Positions 54,320 through 63,476 of a stretch of 64,000 nucleotides of DNA are shown in pieces. Location of the stretch: contig CAUJJN010000241.1 of assembly GCA_963204905.1 (NCBI GenBank), positions 26,329 to 90,328 of the forward strand, given 5' to 3'. The DNA is from Pseudomonadota bacterium. Lineage in GTDB: Bacteria; Pseudomonadota; Alphaproteobacteria; Rhizobiales; Xanthobacteraceae. The notes beneath the pieces were generated by a model. It had not been told where the DNA came from. It ran no database searches and was given only the letters and a program-made list of their open reading frames with translations. Numbering within the stretch: position 1 is the stretch's first letter; each line of letters opens with the position of its first letter. The translations under genes and the position numbers were made by a program.

Positions 54320-56404
54320 TCAGAAGGTGGCGCGCGCCTTGACGTAGAAGGTGCGGCCCGGCTGCGGCAGTCCCCACGCCAGTTGGTAGTTCTGGTCCAG
54401 CAGGTTCTTGATGCCCCCGGCCACCTCGAAGTGATCCGTCACCTTGTAGGACACCTGAATGTTGGCCAGCGTGTAAGCGCCGGTCAGCACATAGGGAAAC
54501 GCCTGCACCGGATTGGTGGAGACGTCACTCCAGCGATCGCTGGCGATCTCGACGCTCGGAGTGATCGTCAGGCGTTCAAGCGGCCGCCACGACATATAAA
54601 GGAACGCCTTGTGGGTCGGCACACCGGTCGGCCGCAGGTTCGGCTGCAACGGGTCCTTGATGTTGCGGTAGATGTACGTGTAGTTGCCGCCGACACTGAC
54701 CTGCTGCGATAACGCCGTTTCGCCCGACACTTCGAAGCCGTAATAGGTGCCATTGCCAACGTTTTGCGTCTGGGTCTGGCCCGGACCGACCTGCACGGTC
54801 TGGATCAGATCGCGGACGTCACTGTAGAACAGCGCCGCGGCAAGCCGCGTGCTGTTGGCATAACGTCCCTTCCACCCGAATTCATAGTTCGTCGCACGTT
54901 CTGGACCGAGATTGGGGTTCGGAACCGCCGTGCCGAAACGCGTGCTGTACAATTCAAAAAACGTCGGGAAACGCGCACGATCCGACACACTGAAGTGCAG
55001 TTGCTCGTGATCCGAATAGCGCCAGACCGCGGCCGTCTGCCAGTTGAACGCGTTCGCGCCTCCCTTCGGATACTCGTAGATCCTGTTGGTGCCGCTGTTG
55101 AACTCCTCGGCCTTGCTGATCCAGTATTCGTCGTAGCTGATACCACCAACCAGATCAAAATTGTTAGTGACGTGAAAGGTGTCTTCTAACGCCGCCGACC
55201 ATGTGGTCTGACTCTGGTTCTGTTTCGGCTCGACGAACCTGAAGGCCGGATTGGTCGGACGGTTGTCGTTCCACTCGGTGTGGAAATCCTGCCGATAGTG
55301 CAGCGCCGCCTTCAGACTGTTGCGCGGAATCAATTCAGTCCCCGCTTCGACCGAACCGCCCCGCGCATTGTCTTCATAGATGCTGCGAAAGCGGCCGTTG
55401 GCGGATTGCGTGGTGTAGGAGATATTGTCGAATGCATCGAGCGCATTGTCGAACGTGTTATAGTAGAGCTTGGTCTTGATGTAGGACGCCTCGCCGAGTT
55501 GCGTGTTCGAGGCGAACGACAGGTTCTGGATATTCCACCACGGCCAGCGCCAATAGCTATTCGGCGGCACCGGCGGGTTGTTGTAGACGTTTAGCGGCGC
55601 CCCCTTCTCGCCCGATTGCTTGATGAAGTTGATGCTGTATTCGTCGGTGGCATTCGGCGTGTAGCCGGCCTTCAGATTGATGCGCCAGTCGCGCGTGTCA
55701 GAGCTGAGCCGCTGCCCGGACGGCTGCAACGAGCTTGGCGTTGGCTGGTAGTTGCGCGACAGCGACCAGAAATCCTGATCCAGGTAGCTCGCACTTCCTT
55801 GCACGTAGAAATCCTGCTGGCGCGAGCCGAGCATCGCATAGCTATTCCAGCCTTGGAACGTGCCCCGGTTGTCGAAGGTCGCGCCGCTCATGAACTCGGC
55901 TTCGTAAGGCTTCACAGGCTTGCGGGTAACAAGATTGATCGCGCCACCCATGCCGCCCGGGCCGTTCAACACCGAGGAGTAGCCCTTCTGGACCTGAATC
56001 TCGGAAATATCGTTGGTGAGGAAGCGGCCATAGTCGAGCTGGTTGTCAGCCGGAAGATAGACGCGCACGCCGTCGATAGTCAGCGGCACTTGCCAGCGGC
56101 CGAAGCCACGTACGAAAATGTCGCTTTCGTTGCGGCGGCCATTGGAATCCAGCGTCGCCGAGACACCCGGAATGAGATTGACGGCTTCATCCAGCGTCTT
56201 TTTCTCGAAAGTCCAGGTCTGTTCGCGCGTCACGGTCGAGCTGCCGACCCCCGCCGCATCACCCTGCTGCGCACCAGACACATAGATCTCGCCGAGTTGA
56301 TAAACCCCGCCACGATCCTGCGCCCCCGCGCCCACCGTCAAAGCCACAACAGCCACCGACGACAGGAGCGCGCTCCCGCCGATCAATCTTGATGAGTTCC
56401 CCAC
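54320..56404 (-). CDS. TonB-dependent receptor
   Basis: This 694-aa outer-membrane protein has a signal peptide (GGSALLSSVAVVALTVGAGAQ), a plug (KKTLDEAVNLIPGVSATLDSNGRRNESDIFVRGFGRWQVPLTIDGVRVYLP, then ISEIQVQKGYSSVLNGPGGMGGAINLVTRKP) and a barrel with the C-terminal NLLDQNYQLAWGLPQPGRTFYVKARATF, typical of TonB-dependent receptors. The start is probably GTG at 56404. The ligand is unknown. An MFS transporter gene lies just upstream in the same direction, which hints at uptake of the same compound across both membranes. A palindrome upstream of the start is a candidate operator. Confidence 0.9.
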   Translation of the reverse strand: MGNSSRLIGGSALLSSVAVVALTVGAGAQDRGGVYQLGEIYVSGAQQGDAAGVGSSTVTREQTWTFEKKTLDEAVNLIPGVSATLDSNGRRNESDIFVRGFGRWQVPLTIDGVRVYLPADNQLDYGRFLTNDISEIQVQKGYSSVLNGPGGMGGAINLVTRKPVKPYEAEFMSGATFDNRGTFQGWNSYAMLGSRQQDFYVQGSASYLDQDFWSLSRNYQPTPSSLQPSGQRLSSDTRDWRINLKAGYTPNATDEYSINFIKQSGEKGAPLNVYNNPPVPPNSYWRWPWWNIQNLSFASNTQLGEASYIKTKLYYNTFDNALDAFDNISYTTQSANGRFRSIYEDNARGGSVEAGTELIPRNSLKAALHYRQDFHTEWNDNRPTNPAFRFVEPKQNQSQTTWSAALEDTFHVTNNFDLVGGISYDEYWISKAEEFNSGTNRIYEYPKGGANAFNWQTAAVWRYSDHEQLHFSVSDRARFPTFFELYSTRFGTAVPNPNLGPERATNYEFGWKGRYANSTRLAAALFYSDVRDLIQTVQVGPGQTQTQNVGNGTYYGFEVSGETALSQQVSVGGNYTYIYRNIKDPLQPNLRPTGVPTHKAFLYMSWRPLERLTITPSVEIASDRWSDVSTNPVQAFPYVLTGAYTLANIQVSYKVTDHFEVAGGIKNLLDQNYQLAWGLPQPGRTFYVKARATF

Positions 56405-56426
56405 GCCAGCCCCACTGCGTTATCGT

Positions 56427-56444
56427 TATATTTACTTTAATATA
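56427..56444 (-). promoter_or_regulatory. AT-rich palindrome upstream of TonB-dependent receptor
   Basis: TATATTTACTTTAATATA at 56427-56444 is an inverted repeat with 6-bp arms, flanked by CG on both sides. It lies about 22 bases before the receptor start in the 177-base gap after the MFS gene. It may overlap a -10 region or be a metal-regulator site; no regulator can be assigned from sequence alone. Confidence 0.4.
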
Positions 56445-56581
56445 TCGTGTCTCACAGACTTCCGACGCGTCGCATTGGCGACATATTGACGCGGATATAA
56501 CGTCACCAGCGAACGGCGCGGCGCATCGCGGCCTCAACACGTCACGTTGAGATCCCCGGCACGCAAAACAACGGTCGGTTT

Positions 56582-57841
56582 CTAAAGAGCCGGTCTGCTC
56601 ATTCGCGGAGCAAGCATCAAGCGGCCGCGCGCTCTCAACAGCAACGCGACTACGATAAGGATGTTGATGGCGTTCCACACGGTCCCATTGAGGAACGCGG
56701 CGGCATAGGAACCAGTCGTATCGAAAATGACGCCGGAGATCCAGCCGCCGAACGACATGCCGACAACGGAAGCCAGGATAACGATGCCGACGCGCGTTCC
56801 GGCCTCATGAGCGGGCATCGATTCGCGAATGATGATGGCGTAGCTCGGCACGATACCGCCCTGAAACAGGCCGAACAGCGCCGAGATCACAAACAGCGAG
56901 CTCAAGCTGTCGAAGAACAGGAACAACATCAACGCGGTGCCTTGCGCGATCGACCCGATCAGCAATGTCCGTAAACCGCCGATACGATCGGCGAGGAATC
57001 CAGAGCCGATACGGCTGATGATGCCGAAGCCAAGCATCAGCGACAGCATCTCCGCGCCCCGCGCCGCGCCGTAACCCAGGTCGCCACAATAGGCCACGAT
57101 ATGCACCTGCGGCATCGCCATCGCTACACAGCAGGCGACGCTGGCGATGCCGAGGATCGCAGTCAGGGCGTTGTTGCCGAGACGCAGGTCGATGCGTGGC
57201 GCGGGTGCGTCGACATGCGTGTGTCGCGCCTCGTTGCCCATCTGGCTGCGCAACACCGTCGTCGCAATCGTCATTGCGATCGCGGCGAAGATGCCCACGA
57301 CAATATGAGTTGGCCGCCATCCGAACGATTGAATCCCCCAATTGAAGACGGGTGGCCAAATCGCGCCGCCGACATAATTACCACTGGCGGCGATGGTGAC
57401 GGCGAGGCCGCGATAGCGATCGAACCAATGCGAGGCTTCGGTCATCAGCGGCCCGAACGTCGCGGACGAGCCCAGCCCGATCAACAGGTGCAGGGCGATC
57501 ACCTGCCACAGCGCCGTCGCATAACCGATGCCGATATAGCCCAGCCCCATCGCGCCGATGCCGATGCCGATGGCGGTGACAATGCCGTACCGGTCCATGA
57601 TCTTGCCGGTGGCAACGCCGCCCAATCCAAAACCCACCATCACCATGGTGAAGGCCAGCGAGGCTGCGCCTCGCGAAGCGCCAAACTCGACCTGCACGAC
57701 AGGCAGCGCCACCACCACCGACCACATTCCGACGCTTCCGATCGAGCCAATCAGGACTGCGATCGCCAATCGGATCCACGCCTTGCGGGAATCAGGGATA
57801 AACGTGCTCGAATCGGGCGAAGGATTGGAACTTTGTGCCAT
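56582..57841 (-). CDS. Major facilitator superfamily transporter
   Basis: This 419-aa polytopic protein has about 12 hydrophobic spans and MFS motifs such as GKIMDRYGIVTAIGIGIGAMGLG near residue 77 and SGFLADRIGGLRTLLIGS near 286. The pattern is closest to the oxalate:formate antiporter/monocarboxylate branch, including NYVGGAIWPPVFNWGIQSFGWR near 155. ATG 57841 is taken as the start; an ATG nine codons earlier is possible. It precedes the TonB-dependent receptor gene by 177 bases on the same strand. The substrate is unknown, though an organic anion or metal chelate is plausible. Confidence 0.87.
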   Translation of the reverse strand: MAQSSNPSPDSSTFIPDSRKAWIRLAIAVLIGSIGSVGMWSVVVALPVVQVEFGASRGAASLAFTMVMVGFGLGGVATGKIMDRYGIVTAIGIGIGAMGLGYIGIGYATALWQVIALHLLIGLGSSATFGPLMTEASHWFDRYRGLAVTIAASGNYVGGAIWPPVFNWGIQSFGWRPTHIVVGIFAAIAMTIATTVLRSQMGNEARHTHVDAPAPRIDLRLGNNALTAILGIASVACCVAMAMPQVHIVAYCGDLGYGAARGAEMLSLMLGFGIISRIGSGFLADRIGGLRTLLIGSIAQGTALMLFLFFDSLSSLFVISALFGLFQGGIVPSYAIIIRESMPAHEAGTRVGIVILASVVGMSFGGWISGVIFDTTGSYAAAFLNGTVWNAINILIVVALLLRARGRLMLAPRMSRPAL

Positions 57842-58172
57842 GACCCAACTTCGTCGGCTGGCACCCATGGGTCAAGCAATCCATCGCGCATTCGAGACAT
57901 GCGCATTCACTGGCACAAAACAGGAACGTGACGGCGATGTCTGGGGTCGCGACGCCAATTCACTCCAGCCGTCCGTCCAAGATGGCGTTGGTTAACCCTT
58001 TGCTAACCATACACCGGGCAAATTTTGCCCAGTCAGAAGAGTGTCGTGATTGCGCAACCGGGGGCGGCCCGTGGATGCCAGTACGGTGCCTCACTTTCGA
58101 ACCGGTGGCCCTCCGGCTGCCGCACAGACGTTTGCCGCGCGCGGGCGGCAAACGAGAGGGGACGCCGCGACG

Positions 58173-60305
58173 ATGAGCGACACCACCCTGAGCCAAGGCG
58201 CCGAAAAAGCGGCGACACGGCTACCGAGCCTCGGCGATCTCGTCACCATGCTGAAGCGCGGCGATCTCGCGCTGGCCTTCGGCGTGCTCACCATTCTGGT
58301 CGTGCTGATCCTGCCGCTGCCAGCGGTGGTGCTGGATTTGTTTCTTGCGATTTCGATCACCTTGTCGATCCTGATCCTGATGACGGCGCTGTTCATCCAA
58401 ACGCCGCTGGAATTCTCGGCCTTCCCGACCATCCTGCTGATCTCGACGATGTTGCGGCTGTCGTTGAATCTGGCCTCGACGCGACTGATCCTGACCCACG
58501 GTCACGAAGGCAGCGCCGCCGCCGGCCATGTCATCGAGGCGTTCGGCAATTTTGTGATGGCGGGTAACTTCGTCATCGGCATCATCGTGTTCGCGATTCT
58601 GGTGATCGTGAACTTCGTGGTCATCACCAAGGGCTCGGGCCGCATCGCCGAAGTCGCGGCGCGCTTCCATCTGGACTCCATGCCCGGCAAGCAGATGGCG
58701 ATCGATGCTGATCTGTCCGCCGGCCTGATCGACGAGAAGACCGCCAAGGAACGACGCAAGGCGCTGGAAGATGAAAGCGGCTTCTTCGGCGCGATGGACG
58801 GTGCCTCGAAATTCGTGCGCGGCGACGCCATCGCCGGCCTGTTGGTGGTGTTCATCAACATCATCGGCGGCATCATCATCGGCGTCGCGCAACAGGGGCT
58901 CGGCTTCGCCGAGGCCGCGCGCACCTACACCCTGCTTACCGTCGGCGACGGCCTGGTGACGCAAGTGCCGGCGCTGATCGTCTCCACCGCCGCCGGCCTG
59001 CTGGTGTCGAAAGCCGGCGTCTCCGGCGCGGCGGACAAGGCGCTGATGAAGCAATTGTCCGGCTATCCGCAGGCGCTCGGCATGTCGGCGGGCGTGATGC
59101 TGGTGCTGGCCGCCCTTCCCGGCATTCCGATGATCCCGTTCCTGGCGCTCGGCGGCGGCGCAGCGGCGCTGGCGTGGAAATCCCGCAACCGCAATCAGGC
59201 AGTGGCTGCTGCCGAAGCAAGCACGGCGACGGCGGCCGCCCCCGGCGCCGCGGCCGCGGACGCCGCCGACGAGCCTATCTCGACGGCACTCAAGATCGAC
59301 GATCTCAAGATCGAACTCGGTTACGCGCTGTTGCCGCTCGTCAACGCACCGGACGGCACCGATCGTCTCACCGAACAGATCAAGGCGCTCCGCCGCTCGC
59401 TTGCCATCGAGATGGGCTTCGTGATGCCCTCGGTGCGTATCCTCGACAACGTCCAGCTTGAGGCCAATAGCTACATCATCAAGATCAAGGAAGTCGACGC
59501 GGGCTCGGGCCGGGTCTGGCCGAACCAGTACATGGTGATGGACCCCGCCGGCAATCAGGTCGCGGTGCCGGGCATCCACACGACCGAACCGACCTTCGGG
59601 CTACCGGCCACCTGGGTCGACGCCGCGCTCAAGGAAGAGGCCACCCTGAAGGGCTACACCGTCGTCGACGCGGCGACGGTACTGTCGACGCATCTCACCG
59701 AGCTGCTCAAGACCAATATGTCGGACCTGCTGTCCTACGGTGAGGTACAGAAGCTCCTGAAGGAGTTGCCGAAGGAGCAAGGGGAATTGGTCAAGGACAT
59801 CGTGCCGGCGCAGATCAATGTCTCCGGCATCCAACGCGTCCTGCAACTGCTCCTCTCCGAACGCATCTCAATCCGCGATCTCTCCACCATCCTCGAGGGC
59901 ATCGCCGACGCGCTGGCGTTCTCGCGCAATCCAGCCACCATCGTCGAGCATGTGCGGGCGCGGCTGGCGCGTCAGATCTGCGCGCAGAACACCTCACCCA
60001 ATGGCTACCTACCGCTGATCGCCCTGTCGGCAAAATGGGAGCAAGCGTTCGCGGAGTCCATCATCGGTCAGGGTGAGGAACGCAGCCTTGCGATGGCGCC
60101 GTCGAAACTCTCCGAGTTCATGACGGCGGTTCGCGACCGTTTCGAACAGGCCGCGCGCGAAGGGGAAGCACCGGTCCTGGTCACCTCGGCCGCGATCCGA
60201 CCGTTCGTGCGCTCGCTTGTGGAACGATTCCGCTCGCAGACCAGCGTGCTGTCACAGGCCGAAATCCATCCGCGAGCCCGTCTGAAAACCGTCGGCAGCA
60301 TCTGA
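58173..60305 (+). CDS. flhA: Flagellar export apparatus protein FlhA
   Basis: This 710-aa inner-membrane protein is a core of the flagellar type III export gate. The N-terminal half has about eight membrane spans (GVLTILVVLILPLPAVVLDLFLAISITLSILILMTALF; the FHIPEP-region follows at TPLEFSAFPTILLISTMLRLSLNLASTRLIL). The C-terminal cytoplasmic domain starts near residue 360 and includes LGYALLPLVN and the ISIRDLSTILEGIAD segment that docks chaperone-substrate complexes. ATG 58173 is preceded by GAGAGGGGA. The gene is separated from fliJ/fliI but in the same neighbourhood as in related alphaproteobacteria. Confidence 0.95.
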   Translation: MSDTTLSQGAEKAATRLPSLGDLVTMLKRGDLALAFGVLTILVVLILPLPAVVLDLFLAISITLSILILMTALFIQTPLEFSAFPTILLISTMLRLSLNLASTRLILTHGHEGSAAAGHVIEAFGNFVMAGNFVIGIIVFAILVIVNFVVITKGSGRIAEVAARFHLDSMPGKQMAIDADLSAGLIDEKTAKERRKALEDESGFFGAMDGASKFVRGDAIAGLLVVFINIIGGIIIGVAQQGLGFAEAARTYTLLTVGDGLVTQVPALIVSTAAGLLVSKAGVSGAADKALMKQLSGYPQALGMSAGVMLVLAALPGIPMIPFLALGGGAAALAWKSRNRNQAVAAAEASTATAAAPGAAAADAADEPISTALKIDDLKIELGYALLPLVNAPDGTDRLTEQIKALRRSLAIEMGFVMPSVRILDNVQLEANSYIIKIKEVDAGSGRVWPNQYMVMDPAGNQVAVPGIHTTEPTFGLPATWVDAALKEEATLKGYTVVDAATVLSTHLTELLKTNMSDLLSYGEVQKLLKELPKEQGELVKDIVPAQINVSGIQRVLQLLLSERISIRDLSTILEGIADALAFSRNPATIVEHVRARLARQICAQNTSPNGYLPLIALSAKWEQAFAESIIGQGEERSLAMAPSKLSEFMTAVRDRFEQAAREGEAPVLVTSAAIRPFVRSLVERFRSQTSVLSQAEIHPRARLKTVGSI

Positions 60306-60641
60306 ACGGTAGCCGGATCAGGAAATCCCCTGCGACTTTTTGACAACAGGCAACCGTTTTACCGGATGGTTGACGGAGCGTGGATTCACGCCAGCAAGTT
60401 CCAGCTATTTTAGAACCACAATTAAATATTTGATATTTATAGTGTAATTATCAGTTCAAGAGACTTTGGGTTTCGGGATCGCGGGCCATCAACTCTTATC
60501 ACCGCGTTGTGATAGCCCCTACGGAACGAAAAGCCGGTGTCTTACGTTCTTTTTCGTGAAGTTCGAAGCAGGGGTTTGAACCTGCCGGGGCGATGGGGTG
60601 ACCCATCGCAAATGGCAGCGAAAAAACGGCAGGAGGCTTCC
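60306..60641. other. Structured leader between flhA and the 66-aa gene
   Basis: This 336-base gap contains an AT-rich patch near 60420-60450 that could hold a promoter. It also has two perfect hairpins: TATCAC/GTGATA (60497-60514) and GCGATGGG-GTGA-CCCATCGC (60590-60609). The second lies 20 bases before an AGGAGG ribosome site (60631-60636). A third, imperfect GCAGG...CCTGC stem lies between them. Its regulatory role is not known. Confidence 0.45.
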
Positions 60642-60842
60642 ATGAACCATTCGATTTACAGCGCCGACCGCATGACCCACCTCAAGATCGTGGTGGTTGC
60701 GTTGGTGGCAGGCATCGCGGTGGCTGGCTTCGGCATTTCGGCACGCCTCGATGCGGATAGCGGTGTGCAAACCGCTCGCGTGATCAAGGCCGGCGCGCCT
60801 ATCGCGGTGTCAAGTTCGGACGCTACGATGATGGTGCGCTAA
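60642..60842 (+). CDS. Small conserved-looking membrane/exported protein
   Basis: This 66-aa protein starts MNHSIYSADRMTHLKIV at an ATG with a perfect AGGAGG five bases upstream; an in-frame open stretch further 5' is disregarded. Residues 14-34 (LKIVVVALVAGIAVAGFGISA) are one hydrophobic segment, either a membrane anchor or signal, followed by a short polar tail (RLDADSGVQTARVIKAGAPIAV). I recall similar small proteins in related genomes, but no function is known. It sits downstream of a structured leader and upstream of a candidate sRNA. Confidence 0.75.
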   Translation: MNHSIYSADRMTHLKIVVVALVAGIAVAGFGISARLDADSGVQTARVIKAGAPIAVSSSDATMMVR

Positions 60843-60940
60843 CAACGAGATAACTAACGAGGCCGAGATAGCTAAAGACGCTCGGTCAAGGACCAGTCGA
60901 GACCAAGAGATTACAGAGATTCACGAGGCTCTTTACCTTG

Positions 60941-61036
60941 CCCCCCAAAGTCGCCGCGTGAGTATGTCGCCTTAGTCAGTCCCCCCAAGCTGACCCGCGG
61001 CAAAAGAGAAACGCCCGTCCCCCCGCGGGCGTTTTT
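60941..61036 (+). ncRNA. Candidate small RNA with C-rich loops and intrinsic terminator
   Basis: Three C6 tracts occur at 60941-60946, 60981-60986 and 61019-61024. The second sits in the loop of a GTCAG/CTGAC hairpin (60975-60994), enclosed by GCCGCG/CGCGGC (60953-60958 with 60996-61001). The third is the loop of a strong terminator stem ACGCCCG/CGGGCGT (61011-61032) followed by TTTTT. Both loops contain TCCCCCC, as expected of an sRNA that pairs with ribosome binding sites. The 5' end is unknown and may reach back to the 66-aa gene, so a 3'-UTR-derived RNA is possible. Confidence 0.5.
61009..61036 (+). terminator. Intrinsic terminator
   Basis: A 9-bp stem (AAACGCCCG with CGGGCGTTT) with an 8-nt C-rich loop is followed by a run of T on the plus strand. 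It ends the transcript of the 66-aa gene and the candidate sRNA. Confidence 0.8.
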
Positions 61037-61080
61037 CGTTTGTGGAGTACCCTTCCACGCCGGACCTCGGTTTAATTCCC

Positions 61081-61163
61081 TCATTGCGAGGAGCAATGGC
61101 GACGAAAGCAATCCAGCCTTCGCTTTGCGGCTTTCCGGATTGCTTCGCTTCGCTCGCAATGAC
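61081..61163. repeat. Palindromic interspersed repeat (REP-like)
   Basis: TCATTGCGAG at 61081-61090 pairs with CTCGCAATGA near 61153-61162, and GCAATCC pairs with GGATTGC inside it, giving an 83-base hairpin. From general knowledge this family is widespread between genes in Bradyrhizobium and Rhodopseudomonas relatives. It is non-coding here. Confidence 0.75.
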
Positions 61164-61202
61164 GGCTGTGAGGTCGGCGCTGCGACCTCGGCCGCGTCAA
61201 AG

Positions 61203-61228
61203 AAAAACCGGGCCTCACGGCCCGGTTT
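61203..61228 (-). terminator. Intrinsic terminator of the fliI-fliJ operon
   Basis: AAACCGGGCC (61205-61214) and GGCCCGGTTT (61219-61228) form a perfect 10-bp stem with a 4-nt loop. On the minus strand it is followed by a T-run, 30 bases past the fliJ stop. Confidence 0.85.
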
Positions 61229-61257
61229 GATGCAGCGATTATGCAGGTTCTTGCGAC

Positions 61258-61677
61258 TCAGGCGACGGCGCCGATCCGCGCCCGCATCAGGCCGATGCTG
61301 TTCAGGTCGGCCTGCTCGCGCGCGTTTTCTTCCGCACGCTCGCGAGCCTGGTCGCGTTCGTCGAGCAGTTCGACCTTCTTCAGTTCCTCGAAGGCCTCGC
61401 CGAGCTGCGCCTTGGCATCGTCGAGTTGCACGCGCAGTTCATCTGCAGAGCGGGTCAGGTTCTCGCGCCGCTGGATCGCCGCCTTGGCGTAGGTCGGATA
61501 GGCAAAATGGGTGGGATCGTTGATACCCGCGCGCTCCTGCTCGGTCGCGATCTCATGTTCCAGATCGACCGACATCCGCTCGAAGTCCGCGATCATGGCC
61601 TCGATCTGCGCTACCCTGCGCCGCTTCTCATCGACCTGAAATTTCTTCAGGCGAATGAGGGTTTCACGTGACTTCAT
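61258..61677 (-). CDS. fliJ: Flagellar export chaperone FliJ-like protein
   Basis: This 139-aa protein is mostly coiled coil (KKFQVDEKRRRVAQIEAMIADFERMSVDLEHEIA and ELRVQLDDAKAQLGEAFEELKKVELLDERDQARERAEENAREQ), as FliJ proteins are. ATG 61677 follows a GGGGAG sequence at about 9 bases. It lies directly downstream of fliI and ends before a strong terminator. FliJ works with the FliI ATPase ring at the flagellar export gate. Sequence divergence in this family means the call leans on the fliI neighbour. Confidence 0.85.
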   Translation of the reverse strand: MKSRETLIRLKKFQVDEKRRRVAQIEAMIADFERMSVDLEHEIATEQERAGINDPTHFAYPTYAKAAIQRRENLTRSADELRVQLDDAKAQLGEAFEELKKVELLDERDQARERAEENAREQADLNSIGLMRARIGAVA

Positions 61678-61782
61678 CGACTCATACTCCCCAGAAGTCC
61701 CGATATGAAAACGGGACGACACCGGCTCCTCGTGGAGGCCCCGCCGGCGAACAACAGATGCTGGGATGATGGCCCGACAAAG

Positions 61783-63108
61783 TTAGCGTTCCGTTTCCAA
61801 GGTTCCTAAGATTTGACCAAGTCGTTGATAACCCTCGGTCAGACTGGTGACCTCGTCCTTCGCCTGCCGCAGGAAATTTTCCAGTGGCTCGTGCAGGCTG
61901 ATCGCCTCGTCCACCTCGGGGCTGGAACCAGCGCGGTACGCCCCCAGCCGGATCAATTCCTCCATGTCGGCATAGGTCGCCATCACCTGACGACCCCGCG
62001 TAATCACCGGAAGATAGGCTGGATCCGCGCTGCGCGGCATGGTCCGCGACACCGACTTCAGGATGTTGATGGCCGGGTAGCGGCCGCGCTCGGCGATCGA
62101 GCGCTCCATCACGATATGGCCGTCGAGGATGCCGCGCACCGCGTCTGCCACTGGCTCGTTGTGATCGTCGCCATCGACCAGCACCGTGAAGATGCCGGTG
62201 ATCGAGCCCTCGCCGGTGCCCGGTCCGGCGCGCTCCAGCAGCTTCGGCAATTCCGTGAAGACCGTCGGCGTATAGCCCTTGGCGGTGGGCGGCTCGCCGG
62301 CGGACAGGCCGATTTCGCGCTGCGCCATCGCGAAGCGCGTCACTGAATCCATCATACACATCACCGACTTGCCTTCGTCGCGGAAGTATTCCGCGATGGC
62401 CAGCGTCAGATAAGCCGCCTGCCGTCGCATCAGGGCCGGCTCGTCGGAGGTCGCGACCACCACGACGGAGCGCGCCAACCCCTCGTCACCCAAATCGTCC
62501 TGCAGAAACTCCTGCACCTCGCGGCCGCGCTCACCGACCAGCCCGATGACGGAGATGTCCGCATCGACATTGCGCGCCAGCATGGACAGCAGCACCGACT
62601 TGCCGACGCCTGAACCGGCGAAGATGCCCATGCGCTGGCCGCGGCAGCAGGTGAGGAAGGTGTTGAGCGCGCGGACGCCGAGATCGAGCGGCACGCCGAC
62701 CCGCTTGCGCGAGTGCGCCGGCGGCGGCGCATTGCGATACGGCATCGGCACCCCGCCCTGCTCCAGCGGCCCCTTTCCATCGATCGGCTCACCCATGGCG
62801 TTGAGCACACGGCCGAGCCAGGACGGCGACGGCCGCACCATGCTGGAGGCGTTGGCGATCACCGCGCGGCAGCCGCGCCGTACCCCGTCGAGGCCGGCGA
62901 ACGGCATCACCACGGCGTTGTTCCCGGTGAAGCCGATCACCTCGCACGGGATGAAACGGTTGGTTCCGGTTTCGATGACGATCCGAGCTCCCACGGACAT
63001 CTCGTGGATCGGTCCGGCGACCTCCACCATCAACCCGCGCACCCCGACAACTCGGCCATAAATATTGACGCCGTCGATGTCGTCGATCTGGTTGGCCAGG
63101 GCTTTCAT
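61783..63108 (-). CDS. fliI: Flagellum-specific export ATPase FliI
   Basis: This 441-aa F1-beta-like ATPase powers or assists flagellar protein export. Walker [15 protein letters not shown] is at about 161-174, [16 protein letters not shown] follows near 187, and Walker B-like [37 protein letters not shown] near 247. The ATG at 63108 has AAGG 8 bases upstream. It is divergent from ctrA, and the shared 368-base gap contains a CtrA-like box, consistent with cell-cycle control of flagellar genes in alphaproteobacteria. Confidence 0.95.
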   Translation of the reverse strand: MKALANQIDDIDGVNIYGRVVGVRGLMVEVAGPIHEMSVGARIVIETGTNRFIPCEVIGFTGNNAVVMPFAGLDGVRRGCRAVIANASSMVRPSPSWLGRVLNAMGEPIDGKGPLEQGGVPMPYRNAPPPAHSRKRVGVPLDLGVRALNTFLTCCRGQRMGIFAGSGVGKSVLLSMLARNVDADISVIGLVGERGREVQEFLQDDLGDEGLARSVVVVATSDEPALMRRQAAYLTLAIAEYFRDEGKSVMCMMDSVTRFAMAQREIGLSAGEPPTAKGYTPTVFTELPKLLERAGPGTGEGSITGIFTVLVDGDDHNEPVADAVRGILDGHIVMERSIAERGRYPAINILKSVSRTMPRSADPAYLPVITRGRQVMATYADMEELIRLGAYRAGSSPEVDEAISLHEPLENFLRQAKDEVTSLTEGYQRLGQILGTLETER

Positions 63109-63147
63109 GGCGAAAACCTTAAGTTTCCGCGAATTGCGGGAATGACT

Positions 63148-63398
63148 TTAACTTCGTGTTTACCCGCATCGTTAATCATTGCGTCACTGTCTTTGGTGAC
63201 TGACGGGACCCGCGCGTCTGAACGAGGTGCGAGTCCTAAGAGGCGGTTAAGCCCACCTCTTGATGCGAAACTTGAGTGAGAACGGAAGATAAAAGCTGTC
63301 TCTACGCGACGTTTTAGGGCGATTCGACAAAAATTGCACGATAGAGCTTGCGGAGAGGAATCAGGTTTTGTTAACCATATCCCGTCAGGATTCGAATC
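63148..63398. promoter_or_regulatory. Divergent fliI/ctrA promoter with CtrA-like box and GANTC sites
   Basis: TTAACTTCGTGTTTA at 63148-63162 is close to the CtrA recognition pattern TTAA-N7-TTAA. GANTC sites for the CcrM methyltransferase occur at 63321-63325 and twice within the palindrome GATTCGAATC at 63389-63398, 80-90 bases before ctrA. In Caulobacter, ctrA is controlled by both GANTC methylation and CtrA itself; applying this here is inference. Confidence 0.55.
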
Positions 63399-63476
63399 AG
63401 TTGTTCAAAGGCGTTTCCAGTGCCGCAAGTAGTGCGGACGACCTGACGCCCGGAGCGGCTACGATAGGGGACTGGC

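Noticed and set aside
58221..59579. 452-codon frame antisense to flhA
   Set aside because: The sequence is His/Arg/Asp-rich in the way expected of reverse-complemented GC-rich codons; flhA is unambiguous.
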